From positions 1-34,303 of the forward strand of contig CACGNZ010000013.1 in NCBI GenBank assembly GCA_902574475.1: a stretch of DNA of 34,303 bases, given 5' to 3'. The DNA is from an uncultured Alphaproteobacteria bacterium. Lineage in GTDB: Bacteria > Pseudomonadota > Alphaproteobacteria > HIMB59 > GCA-002718135. Made by a program: the position numbers and the translations under genes. Shown piece after piece: positions 24,690 to 32,659 of this stretch (positions are counted from its first letter, which is position 1; each line of letters opens with the position of its first letter). The notes below the pieces were generated by a model. That model was not told the DNA's origin. It was given only the letters and a program-made list of their open reading frames with translations, and searched no databases.

Positions 24690-25951
24690 TGCATAATATT
24701 AATTTTATCAGAGAAAATCCAACAGAGTTTGATAATTATATGAAACAAAGAGGTGAACATCCAATATCAAATAAAATATTAGAACTAGATAAAGTTAAAA
24801 GAGAAACTCAGACTGTTCTTCAGAACCTTTTAGCAGAAAGAAACTCTATTTCTAAAAATATTGGTAAACTTAAAAGTGAAAATAAAGATGCTTCATCAGA
24901 AATGAATAAAGTTGATGAAATTAAAAATAAAATTAATAATTTAAAGGAACTTGAGACTATTAAAGACGAGGAGCTAAAAACTATACTCTCAAGACTTCCA
25001 AATATAGCTGATAAGACTGTACCTATAGGAAGCAATGAAGCAGACAATACAAAATATAGAGAATGGGGTGAAAAACCAGGATTTGATTTTAATCCTAAAA
25101 CTCATTTTGAATTAGGGGAAAATTTAGGTTTAATGAATTTTGAAACTGCATCTAAATTATCAGGATCTAGATTTGTTTTATTAAAAAATCAACTTTCTAA
25201 GTTGGAAAGAGCAATAGCGAACTTTATGTTAGATAAGCATACGAATGAAAATGGTTATATTGAATATAATTTACCTTTTTTGGTTAAAGATTCTGCTCTT
25301 TTTGGAACAGGGCAATTACCTAAATTTGGTGAAGATTTATTTACTGCTGGGGAAGATCATTGGTTAATACCAACTGCTGAAGTTCCTTTAACAAACATGG
25401 TTAGAGAGGAAATACTTAACCAAAATCAATTACCCATGAGAATAACTTCTTATACCCCATGTTTTAGATCAGAGGCTGGTGCTGCTGGTAAGGATACTCG
25501 TGGTATGTTAAGACAACATCAATTTACTAAAGTTGAATTAGTTTCAATAGTAGAGCCGCAGCATTCACAAGATGAATTAGAAAGAATGCTTGAAAGCGCT
25601 GAGAGTATTCTTCAAGATTTAAATATTCATTATAGGATTATGACTTTATGTACTGGTGATATGGGCTTTTCAGCATCAAAAACATACGATATTGAAGTGT
25701 GGCTTCCAGGTGAAAATACTTATAGAGAAATTTCAAGCTGCTCAAATTGTAATGATTTTCAAGCTAGAAGAATGAATACAAGATATAAATTAGAAAATAA
25801 AAATATTTTTGTTCATACACTTAATGGATCCGGGTTAGCAGTAGGAAGAACACTAATTGCTATTCTTGAAAATTATCAAATGCAAGATGGAAATATTAAA
25901 ATTCCAGAAGTTTTGAAAAAATATTTCAATAATTCTGATACTCTTATCTAG
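24689..25951 (+). CDS. serS: Seryl-tRNA synthetase
   Basis: This 420-residue class II synthetase has an N-terminal antiparallel coiled coil (about 28-100) that holds the long arm of tRNA-Ser. The catalytic domain has the serine site PTAEVPLTNM, motif 2 FRSEAGAAGKDTRGMLRQHQF and motif 3 NGSGLAVGRTLIAILENYQ. EISSCSNCNDFQARR is the usual substrate-binding segment. It charges tRNA-Ser (and tRNA-Sec where present). It starts within the tatC stop and shares the G of its TAG with the GTG of pcm. Confidence 0.97.
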   Translation: MHNINFIRENPTEFDNYMKQRGEHPISNKILELDKVKRETQTVLQNLLAERNSISKNIGKLKSENKDASSEMNKVDEIKNKINNLKELETIKDEELKTILSRLPNIADKTVPIGSNEADNTKYREWGEKPGFDFNPKTHFELGENLGLMNFETASKLSGSRFVLLKNQLSKLERAIANFMLDKHTNENGYIEYNLPFLVKDSALFGTGQLPKFGEDLFTAGEDHWLIPTAEVPLTNMVREEILNQNQLPMRITSYTPCFRSEAGAAGKDTRGMLRQHQFTKVELVSIVEPQHSQDELERMLESAESILQDLNIHYRIMTLCTGDMGFSASKTYDIEVWLPGENTYREISSCSNCNDFQARRMNTRYKLENKNIFVHTLNGSGLAVGRTLIAILENYQMQDGNIKIPEVLKKYFNNSDTLI

Positions 25952-26577
25952 TGCTTGATGTAAGGAAAATAAGATTGATACTCGAGTTACGAGAGTCAGG
26001 TATTAGTAATGCTGAAGTTCTCTCTGCAATAGAAAAAATTCCAAGAGAAAAGTTTATTAGTGAAGCTTACAGAAATCAAGCTTATGAAAATATAGCTTTA
26101 CCAATTGAAAATAATCAAACAATTAGTCAGCCCTACGTTGTAGCAAGGATGACTGAATTACTTGATGTTAAAAGTAACCACAAGGTATTAGAAATAGGCA
26201 CTGGTAGCGGATATCAGTGTGCTGTATTATCAATCTTGGCAAGGCGTGTATACACTATTGAAAGAATTAAAAATTTACATGAAGGTTCTAATAATATTTT
26301 TGAGAAATTAAAATTAACTAATATTGTTTCAAAATACGATGATGGTAATAATGGTTGGATTGAACAAATACCTTTTGATAGAATAATATTTACAGCAGCA
26401 TCAAAAAAAATAAATAATGAAATTTTTTCTCATATTGAAAATGAAGGAATTATTGTTTGTCCTATTGTTAAAAATAACAAGCAAATACTTGTAAAATATA
26501 TAAAACAAAATAATAAAATTATTTCTGAAGAATATGATGATGTTTTATTTGTTCCAAATCTTCAAGGTGTAGTATAG
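25951..26577 (+). CDS. pcm: Protein-L-isoaspartate O-methyltransferase
   Basis: This 208-residue, canonical PIMT has NIALPIENNQTISQPYVVARM (active-site loop TISQP at 57-61), the SAM motif VLEIGTGSGYQCAVLS (79-94), the acidic VYTIER end of the second strand and FDRIIFTAA. It methylates L-isoaspartyl residues in damaged proteins to start their repair. The GTG start overlaps the serS TAG (TAGTG). In many alphaproteobacteria surE lies between serS and pcm; it is missing here. The 3' end overlaps the convergent MATE gene by 16 nt. Confidence 0.93.
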   Translation: MLDVRKIRLILELRESGISNAEVLSAIEKIPREKFISEAYRNQAYENIALPIENNQTISQPYVVARMTELLDVKSNHKVLEIGTGSGYQCAVLSILARRVYTIERIKNLHEGSNNIFEKLKLTNIVSKYDDGNNGWIEQIPFDRIIFTAASKKINNEIFSHIENEGIIVCPIVKNNKQILVKYIKQNNKIISEEYDDVLFVPNLQGVV

Positions 26578-27935
26578 CTAATTTGAATATTTCGAATTTT
26601 ATTTGAAGAATAAAAATAATATAAAATACCAATTATCCAATGAACAAGAGTTAACCCAATAAACATATAGATATAGTTTTCTTCTATAAAATTATTTACA
26701 AATAATATTACAATTATAGGCACTAATACAAACCTAAGTATGGCCATATACATTACTATTATTGCTTTTTTTAGCCCTTGGAATGAAGCATTAGAAATAA
26801 AGAAGAATGGAAAAGCTGGAAAACCAAGGGCGTATATTTTAAGATATATTGATCCATAGTAAATTACTTCTTTATCATCAGTAAATAATCTCATTGAATC
26901 TTCTGCAGTTATAAATAAAATTAATCCTGCTACAGTTAATATTATTACACCAGTAATCATAGCTTTATTGTAAGTTTCTAAAATTCTTTCATAGTTTTTA
27001 GCACCAAAATTCTGACCCACAATTGCGGTTACTGCTGTACTTAATCCCAACAAGGGTAAAAAAAGGAGTTGTTCGTATCTTCCAGCTGAGGAAAAGCCTG
27101 CAATTGCATCATTACCAAAACGACTGACAAAAAATAATAATATATATGATCCGAGAGCAATCATCATCAATCCTAATGCCGCTGGAATAGCCTGAAATGA
27201 AATTTCCTTAATCAAACTTAATTTAGGAATTAAATAATTATTTTTAAAGTTTTCAAAAATTTCTGTTCTATAAATTTTATATAATAAATATAACAGACCA
27301 ATTATTTGAGACAGTATTGTAGCTATTGCTATTCCAGTTATACCCATTGGCATAAATAATTCAAAATTAATTATTTTTCCAGTAATTAATATTGGATTTA
27401 AAATTATATTAAGAAAAAAACTAAAAATTAAAACATTTCTATAACTTTTAGTATCTCCTTGAGCTGATAAACAAGAATTACATACCATGAGTAAAAGAAT
27501 TATGACTGATCCTAAATAAATTACGTTCATATACAATGATGAAAGTTTAAGGGTTTTTGGATCATCATTTATAGATTCTAAAATTATGTTCCCAAAATAA
27601 AGTCCAAAAATAGTTATACCTAAGCCTACTAAAATTGTTACAACAAAAGATTGTGAAAATGCATGACTTGCTTTTTTAATATTTTTTTCTCCTAAAGAAT
27701 TAGCAACATTACTTGTTGTGGCTATGCTCAGTCCTATTCCAAGTGCAATAATTATAAAATATACAGGAAATGTTTGACCAATAGCTGCTAAAGCTGTTTC
27801 AGAAATCATTCTACCTGCAAAAATAGTATCAACTAAAGAATAGAGATTATTAAATATAGTTCCAATTGAGGCTGGCAAAGCAATTTTTATAAATAACTTA
27901 TAGATATCTTCATCAAGTAAATTAATTTTTTTCAT
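26562..27935 (-). CDS. MATE-family multidrug/metabolite efflux transporter
   Basis: This 457-residue membrane protein has about twelve helices in two related halves, as in the MATE (NorM/DinF-type) family. It begins IYKLFIKIALPASIGTIFNNLYSLVDTIFAGR (helix 1), with the matching segment ISFQAIPAALGLMMIALGSYILLFFVSRFG starting the second half, and has the family's TAIVGQNFGAKNYER loop. Such proteins export cationic drugs or metabolites in exchange for Na+ or H+. Substrate cannot be inferred. It follows rlmJ with a 2-nt gap, and its 3' end overlaps pcm by 16 nt on the opposite strand. Confidence 0.9.
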   Translation of the reverse strand: MKKINLLDEDIYKLFIKIALPASIGTIFNNLYSLVDTIFAGRMISETALAAIGQTFPVYFIIIALGIGLSIATTSNVANSLGEKNIKKASHAFSQSFVVTILVGLGITIFGLYFGNIILESINDDPKTLKLSSLYMNVIYLGSVIILLLMVCNSCLSAQGDTKSYRNVLIFSFFLNIILNPILITGKIINFELFMPMGITGIAIATILSQIIGLLYLLYKIYRTEIFENFKNNYLIPKLSLIKEISFQAIPAALGLMMIALGSYILLFFVSRFGNDAIAGFSSAGRYEQLLFLPLLGLSTAVTAIVGQNFGAKNYERILETYNKAMITGVIILTVAGLILFITAEDSMRLFTDDKEVIYYGSIYLKIYALGFPAFPFFFISNASFQGLKKAIIVMYMAILRFVLVPIIVILFVNNFIEENYIYMFIGLTLVHWIIGILYYFYSSNKIRNIQISYTTP

Positions 27936-27937
27936 AT

Positions 27938-28768
27938 TTATAAATATCTTAATTTAAACCTAGTACTATTTTCCTCTTGTTTTAAAATATCTTGAATTTC
28001 GCTTATTACCTCTTTGAGGTTTTTCATTATAGATCTATTTGAAAAATTTATTAATAATAAGCCACTTCCCTGCATTCCAACATTGTCTCCATATTTCATA
28101 ATAGGAACTTCAACATTGATAATATTACTTATACCTTTTTTTCTAATATTCTGAATAAAGGAGTCATTTTCGAAAATATTCAAAACTGGATACCATATTA
28201 TGATTTTGAAATTTGAAAATAAATTATCAATATTATTTAGTATCTCCTCTACTTTTTCAAAATCATCCTTTATTTCATATGATGGATCTATAAATACAAA
28301 ATAATTCTTCTCTTTATTAACTTTATTAAAAATAAAGTTAAATCCATCAGCATTTAAAATTTTAGCATTGGTATATTTGTTTAAGTTTTTTTTTAATAAT
28401 TCATATTCATTATTGTGTAGTTCACAAAAAAATAATTTATCTTTTTTATTAGCTATTGACGAAATAAATATAGGTGATCCAGGATAAAAATTATTTTTTA
28501 CAGTAATTTTAGAAATAGTTGAAAGATAATTTCTAATTAAAATATTATTACCTTTGTAATTTTGTATCTTTTTAATTCCTTCTTTATACTCTTTATTTTT
28601 ATCCATATACTTTGATATATATTTATAAATTCCATTACCAGAATGAGTATCAACATAACTTATTGAATTATTTACTTTTTTTTCAAGATTATACAAGTAA
28701 AGCATTATAATGTGTTTCATAACATCTGCATGATTTCCAGCATGATATCCGTGTTTATAGCTAAGCAT
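27938..28768 (-). CDS. rlmJ: 23S rRNA adenine-2030 N6-methyltransferase
   Basis: This 276-residue protein opens with the RlmJ hallmark MLSYKHGYHAGNHADVMKH (1-19), followed by SYVDTHSGNGIY (SAM site, 37-48). The catalytic motif of N6-adenine methyltransferases appears as DPSY (Asp161-Tyr164) where most homologues have DPPY. The C-terminal GSGLLLINF is also conserved. It methylates A2030 (E. coli numbering) of 23S rRNA during ribosome assembly. It is first gene of a two-gene unit with the MATE transporter. The 126-bp gap before the divergent cold-shock gene is very AT-rich. Confidence 0.92.
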   Translation of the reverse strand: MLSYKHGYHAGNHADVMKHIIMLYLYNLEKKVNNSISYVDTHSGNGIYKYISKYMDKNKEYKEGIKKIQNYKGNNILIRNYLSTISKITVKNNFYPGSPIFISSIANKKDKLFFCELHNNEYELLKKNLNKYTNAKILNADGFNFIFNKVNKEKNYFVFIDPSYEIKDDFEKVEEILNNIDNLFSNFKIIIWYPVLNIFENDSFIQNIRKKGISNIINVEVPIMKYGDNVGMQGSGLLLINFSNRSIMKNLKEVISEIQDILKQEENSTRFKLRYL

Positions 28769-28894
28769 AAAAATAAAAAAAATTGTTGAAATTAATTTCT
28801 TATTAGTTATTTAAAGTATTTAATTAATCAATATACAATATTTATATAAGTTAAATAAATTTAATCCCCCAATAACAAATAAGGAGAATAAAAT

Positions 28895-29098
28895 ATGCCA
28901 AGTGGTAAAATTAAATGGTTTAATCCGACCAAAGGTTATGGATTTATAGAAAATGATGATGGAGGAAAAGATGTTTTTCTTCATGTTTCAGCTTTAGAAG
29001 CTGCTGGTATTGATACTTTAGAAGAAGGTATGCCAGTTGAATTTGAAATCGGTGAAAACCGTGGAAAAGAAAACGCTATTAATATTAAGAAAAAATAA
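28895..29098 (+). CDS. Cold-shock-domain RNA-binding protein
   Basis: This 67-residue single-domain Csp has the RNA-binding motifs RNP1 KGYGFI (13-18) and RNP2 VFLHV (27-31), and [12 protein letters not shown] typical of the family. It binds single-stranded RNA and DNA and melts secondary structure. It has the strongest Shine-Dalgarno in the window (AAGGAG at 28881-28886, 8 nt before the ATG), consistent with high expression. A tentative promoter is TTAAAG (28811-28816) and TACAAT (28834-28839), 17 bp apart, giving a leader of about 50 nt. A specific csp letter cannot be assigned. Confidence 0.96.
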   Translation: MPSGKIKWFNPTKGYGFIENDDGGKDVFLHVSALEAAGIDTLEEGMPVEFEIGENRGKENAINIKKK

Positions 29099-29105
29099 TA
29101 TTTAA

Positions 29106-29333
29106 TTGAATTCAAATAAACTTTTAGAATGGATTGGCGTAACTACAGCAATCCTTTATTCCCTACTAGTTGCATTTAACATTGGATTAGAATTTATTGG
29201 CTTTTCATTATTATTGCTATCAGCAGTGTTAATAGGAATCTGGGCCTATAAATTAAAACACAATGGAATATTGTTTTTACAATTTTTTTACGCTGGTGCA
29301 GGTATTATAGGAATGTATAGATGGTTTGGATAA
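29106..29333 (+). CDS. Small membrane protein of unknown function
   Basis: This 75-residue protein is almost entirely hydrophobic, with three likely membrane segments (about 9-26, 29-47 and 53-71) and a positive patch between the second and third (YKLKHNG). The start is TTG at 29106, 7 nt after the csp stop; no ATG lies further 5' in frame. The pattern of WIG near the start and W in the second and third segments resembles a small PnuC-like or sweet-like half transporter, but this is only a loose impression. It overlaps the EF-hand gene by 13 nt, which supports it being real and coupled. Confidence 0.6.
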   Translation: MNSNKLLEWIGVTTAILYSLLVAFNIGLEFIGFSLLLLSAVLIGIWAYKLKHNGILFLQFFYAGAGIIGMYRWFG

Positions 29334-29569
29334 AAATATTTTTTTTATTTTTACTTTTATATTCTTCAATTGCATATTCTTCTGAATTAAATGAAGAAGA
29401 AGAAATGTACTTCAATTTTGTTGATTTAAATAATGATGGAGTTATTTCCTATGAAGAAATTGAACAATCATTAAATTTACTCTTTCAAATTATAGATCTG
29501 AATCAAGATAATAAAATTTCTCAAAATGAGATAAATGAATTAAAAGGCATAATTGAATCTTTAAGATGA
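29321..29569 (+). CDS. Small exported EF-hand calcium-binding protein
   Basis: This 82-residue protein has a signal peptide (1-20, WIKIFFLFLLLYSSIAYS) and two EF-hand loops with proper metal-ligand spacing: DLNNDGVISYEE (35-46) and DLNQDNKISQNE (59-70). The mature protein of about 62 residues would be a single EF-hand pair in the periplasm or outside the cell. Two-hand bacterial proteins of this kind bind Ca2+; the partner is unknown. It overlaps the upstream small membrane protein by 13 nt and the J-protein gene by 4 nt (ATGA), so all three are coupled. Confidence 0.78.
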   Translation: MVWIKIFFLFLLLYSSIAYSSELNEEEEMYFNFVDLNNDGVISYEEIEQSLNLLFQIIDLNQDNKISQNEINELKGIIESLR

Positions 29570-30309
29570 GTATTTGGGGAAGAGTTATAGGCGGAGCAGC
29601 AGGATTTGCTTTAGGAGGACCTATAGGGGCTATCTTAGGTGTAATGGCTGGGGGTGCTTTTGATAGAAGATCTAAATCAAAATCATCATTTAACTTCAAT
29701 CGAATAAATAATAATCAAAAACAACAAATTTTTACATTAAGTTTTATTATTCTAGCTGCAAAATTAGCTAAATCAGATGGTATTGTATCAGATGATGAAA
29801 TCAGAGCATTTAAAGAAAAATTTAAAGTTCCAAAATCTGAAATTCCTAAAGTTGCAAAAATATTCAATGAGGCAAAAAAAGATACGTATGGCTATAAACA
29901 AATAGCAAATCAAGTAGGAGAATTATTTTCAGCTAATAAAATTTTATTGGAAGAATTATTAAATAATTTATTTTATATTGCTGCATCTGATGGAAAGGTA
30001 TCTATTAGTGAAATAGATTTTTTAAAATCAATTTCTAAATCGTTTAAATTTAGTGAAAAAGATTTTCAAAGAATTTTTCAATCAAATTTAAAAAATAGTG
30101 AATCTGATCCTTACAAAATATTGGGTGTGAATAGATCAAGTACTGATAATGAGATAAGAAAAAAATGGATAAAATTAAATAAAGAACATCACCCAGATAA
30201 TTTAATTGCTAAAGGTATGCCTAAAGAATTTATTAAACAATCTAATAAAGAATTAGCGGCTATTAATATTGCTTACGATAAAATTAAAGAAATTAGAGGA
30301 ATTTCTTGA
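29566..30309 (+). CDS. djlA: DjlA-like membrane-anchored J-domain co-chaperone with TerB domain
   Basis: This 247-residue protein has an N-terminal glycine-rich membrane helix (GGAAGFALGGPIGAILGVMAGGAFD, about 9-33), as in DjlA; a central TerB-like helical domain (about 50-165) with the internal repeat AKSDGIVSDDEIRAF and AASDGKVSISEIDFL; and a C-terminal J domain (about 182-247) with the HPD motif in KEHHPDN near residue 208. It stimulates DnaK at the inner membrane. The order TM-TerB-J is exactly that of DjlA. Its TGA overlaps the TTG of the next gene (TTGA), so it is coupled at both ends. Confidence 0.85.
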   Translation: MSIWGRVIGGAAGFALGGPIGAILGVMAGGAFDRRSKSKSSFNFNRINNNQKQQIFTLSFIILAAKLAKSDGIVSDDEIRAFKEKFKVPKSEIPKVAKIFNEAKKDTYGYKQIANQVGELFSANKILLEELLNNLFYIAASDGKVSISEIDFLKSISKSFKFSEKDFQRIFQSNLKNSESDPYKILGVNRSSTDNEIRKKWIKLNKEHHPDNLIAKGMPKEFIKQSNKELAAINIAYDKIKEIRGIS

Positions 30310-31277
30310 TACCTAAAGATTTATCTGTCGATAATATTAGTAAAATTTATAAAAAAATTAGACCATTTATTAATAAAACCCCTTTTTTAAAGTGTCCTGA
30401 TGATATTGATAATTATTTTTCTACTAATTTATTTTTTAAATGCGAATTTTTACAAAAATCTGGTTCATTTAAGGCAAGAGGTGCTATTAATAATATAATT
30501 TCTCAAGATCAGAATAAATTTAATAAAGGAATTACAGCAGTTAGTGCTGGAAATCATGCGATCGCTGCTTCATTTGTAGCCAATCAATTTAAATTGAAAA
30601 ATAAAATTTTCTTATACGAAAGTGCAAATAAATATAGAGTTCAAACTTGTAAAAATTATGGTGCTAACATTATCTTTACAAATCCAAAACAAGCTTTTCT
30701 TGATGCTGAAAATGCTAAAAATGAAGGTTACTATTTTATTCACCCTTTTGATGGCCCATTGACATTACAAGGTAGTGCTACCTTGGGATTAGAAATTGTA
30801 GAATATTTAAAATTAATTAATATTAAAATTGACAATTTACTAATTTCAGTTGGAGGAGGGGGATTAATAAGTGGTGTTTCATCGTATATAAAACAATTTT
30901 ATCCTAAGATTAAAATTATTGGTGTTGAACCTGAAAATGCTAATGGTTTAAATCAAAGTTTAAGAGCTAATAAACCACTAAATAATGTTAATGTAAATAG
31001 TATTGCTGACAGTCTTTCAGCGCCTTTACATATGCAATATTCTTTTGATATAGCAAAAGAAGTAATTGATGAAATGGTAACTGTTTCTGATGATGAAATG
31101 AAAAAATTTATGGTTTTTTGTTATAAAAAATTTAAGTTATTTCTTGAGCCCGCATGTGTTGCTGGACTTGCTGCTTTAAAATATAAAATCAATAATAAGC
31201 TAATTGGTAAAAATACAATGGTGATATTGTGTGGCTCAAATATTGATAAAAAAACATGGTCAGATTTAACTAATTAA
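30306..31277 (+). CDS. PLP-dependent threonine/serine dehydratase or racemase (fold type II)
   Basis: This 323-residue tryptophan-synthase-beta superfamily enzyme has the PLP lysine Lys56 in SGSFKARGA, the phosphate-binding loop SVGGGGLISG near 180-189, AGNHA near 85-89 and a C-terminal ILCGSNID. It lacks the regulatory ACT domain of biosynthetic IlvA, so it resembles catabolic threonine dehydratase (TdcB type), serine racemase or hydroxy-aspartate dehydratase; these cannot be separated by eye. The start TTG at 30306 overlaps the djlA stop; an alternative start is not evident. It converges on anmK with a 4-nt overlap. Confidence 0.85.
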   Translation: MIPKDLSVDNISKIYKKIRPFINKTPFLKCPDDIDNYFSTNLFFKCEFLQKSGSFKARGAINNIISQDQNKFNKGITAVSAGNHAIAASFVANQFKLKNKIFLYESANKYRVQTCKNYGANIIFTNPKQAFLDAENAKNEGYYFIHPFDGPLTLQGSATLGLEIVEYLKLINIKIDNLLISVGGGGLISGVSSYIKQFYPKIKIIGVEPENANGLNQSLRANKPLNNVNVNSIADSLSAPLHMQYSFDIAKEVIDEMVTVSDDEMKKFMVFCYKKFKLFLEPACVAGLAALKYKINNKLIGKNTMVILCGSNIDKKTWSDLTN

Positions 31278-32380
31278 TCTGGAAAATATAAAATACCACC
31301 ACTTAAATTTTTTTTCACACCTGTAGTATTTTTATTACTTATTTCTAAATTTTTAAATGATCTCATGCCAATATACGCAAACATTTGAGCTTCTACTAAA
31401 TCACCATTTATTTTATATTTATCAATAAGTTCAATTTTTTTATTCAGTTTATTCATTAATATTTCTTTGAGTAATTTATTTTTTCTTCCTCCTCCAGTAA
31501 GTAATATTCTTTCAATCTTAAATTTTTTATTTTTTAATAATTCTTTAAATCCAATATAAGTCATGTAGTTAGCAGTCATTAGTGCATCATATTTGTTCAA
31601 TTTAATTAACTTATTAAAATAATTTCTAAAATAATTTCTATCTAATGATTTTGGGAACTTTTTCTTAAAGAATTTATCTTTTTTGAATTTTTCGATTAAT
31701 TTATTATCAATCCTACCTTTTCTTGCATAATTTCCATCATTATCAAATTTTTTTTTAAAAAAATAATTGCAAAGATCATCACTTAAGCAATTTGCAGGCC
31801 CTATATCCGATGATAATAATGTTCTTGAAACTAAAGTTGAAAAATTTGCTATACCTCCAAGATTTACTATAATCGCTTTTTCCTTAAATTTTTGTATTAA
31901 AAACTTATGATAATATGATCCAATTGGTGCTCCCTGACCACCATTTTTAATATCATTATCTCTTAAATTACTTATAGTTTTAACTTTAAGATTTTTTGCA
32001 ATTTTGTTTCCATTTCCTAATTGTATAGATATTTTATTCGATGGGTCGTGGTAAACAGTCTGCCCACTAATTGATATTAAATCGATATTTTTTTTATTAA
32101 TTTTTTTTTGTTTAAGAAATAAAATTATTTTTTTTTCTAAAATATCTGTAACGAAATCATCTTTTTTTAAAAAATATTCTTTAATTTTATTATTATTTTT
32201 TGGTTTATTTGATATTAGATTTTTTATTGTATTTTGATAATTTTTATCAAATTTATATGATTTTTCACATTTAATTTTTACAAAGTCAGTCCCATTTGTA
32301 TTAATTAAACTGATATCAACGCCATCCATTGATGTGCCTGTCATAACTCCTAAGACATTAAGTTTTGAAATTTTACTCAT
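31274..32380 (-). CDS. anmK: Anhydro-N-acetylmuramic acid kinase
   Basis: This 368-residue member of the AnmK family has GVMTGTSMDGVDISL at 11-25 (nucleotide/sugar loop), SGQTVYHDP, VNLGGIANFS, SDIGPANCLSDDL (position of the catalytic Asp) and LLTGGGRKNKLL near 295. It phosphorylates and opens 1,6-anhydroMurNAc, giving MurNAc-6-P in peptidoglycan recycling. The protein is Lys-rich, reflecting the AT-rich DNA. Two 10-bp direct repeats lie upstream of its start (32409-32430). The 3' end overlaps the dehydratase gene by 4 nt. nagZ, the usual partner, is not in this window. Confidence 0.93.
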   Translation of the reverse strand: MSKISKLNVLGVMTGTSMDGVDISLINTNGTDFVKIKCEKSYKFDKNYQNTIKNLISNKPKNNNKIKEYFLKKDDFVTDILEKKIILFLKQKKINKKNIDLISISGQTVYHDPSNKISIQLGNGNKIAKNLKVKTISNLRDNDIKNGGQGAPIGSYYHKFLIQKFKEKAIIVNLGGIANFSTLVSRTLLSSDIGPANCLSDDLCNYFFKKKFDNDGNYARKGRIDNKLIEKFKKDKFFKKKFPKSLDRNYFRNYFNKLIKLNKYDALMTANYMTYIGFKELLKNKKFKIERILLTGGGRKNKLLKEILMNKLNKKIELIDKYKINGDLVEAQMFAYIGMRSFKNLEISNKNTTGVKKNLSGGILYFPD

Positions 32381-32408
32381 TTTTAATCAAATTTAATTTT
32401 GCACATTT

Positions 32409-32430
32409 TATCAACAAACATATCAACAAA
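32409..32430. repeat. Two 10-bp direct repeats upstream of anmK
   Basis: TATCAACAAA occurs at 32409-32418 and 32421-32430, spaced 12 bp start to start (about one helical turn). On the anmK strand this is TTTGTTGATA twice, 29-50 nt before the start codon, overlapping where a -35 element would lie. It could be an operator or a chance AT-rich repeat. Confidence 0.4.
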
Positions 32431-32500
32431 AAAAGATTATTTAATTTTAAAAATACATTTTTTTATTGATTGATAAATAACAAATAGATAAATTATTTTT

Positions 32501-32615
32501 AATTATTACACGCAAAGGTAATAATCAATTTAGTAAAAGGAAACGATTATTAAATTGTATCGGGAGGAAATGCACGATACACAAAAGGGACCTAGCTTGC
32601 TGGGTCCTTTTTTTT
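32501..32615 (+). ncRNA. Candidate structured small RNA (or leader RNA) with three hairpins and GGA-containing loops
   Basis: In the 279-bp gap between anmK and the deaminase gene three consecutive hairpins can be drawn. H1: TAATAATC (32519-32526) with GATTATTA (32545-32552), an 18-nt loop containing AAAAGGAAA. H2: TGTATCG (32556-32562) with CGATACA (32575-32581), loop GGAGGAAATGCA. H3: the terminator at 32584-32615. A possible promoter is TTGATT (32466-32471), 17 bp, TAAATT (32489-32494), giving a start near 32501. No convincing protein is encoded. It could act in trans, for example by binding a protein through loop GGA motifs, or be an attenuator for the deaminase 45 nt downstream. The 5' end is uncertain. 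I recognise no known RNA family. Confidence 0.5.
32584..32615 (+). terminator. Strong intrinsic terminator of the candidate small RNA
   Basis: A stem of up to 12 bp (32584-32595 with 32600-32611, two G:U pairs) closed by a CTTG tetraloop and followed by T through 32615 (eight T from 32608). It is the most GC-rich element for several hundred bases and lies upstream of, not after, an annotated gene, so it must end an RNA not otherwise accounted for. Confidence 0.88.
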
Positions 32616-32659
32616 GTTTTATGGACAAATCTAATAAATAAAGTATCAGACATTTCATA

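Noticed and set aside
32570-32641. Short reading frame (ATG at 32570, 23 codons) inside the candidate RNA, with GGGAGG just upstream
   Set aside because: The purine-rich sequence is only 2-3 nt from the ATG, both are within hairpin 2, and the frame reads through the terminator stem and T-run. An RNA element explains the sequence better.
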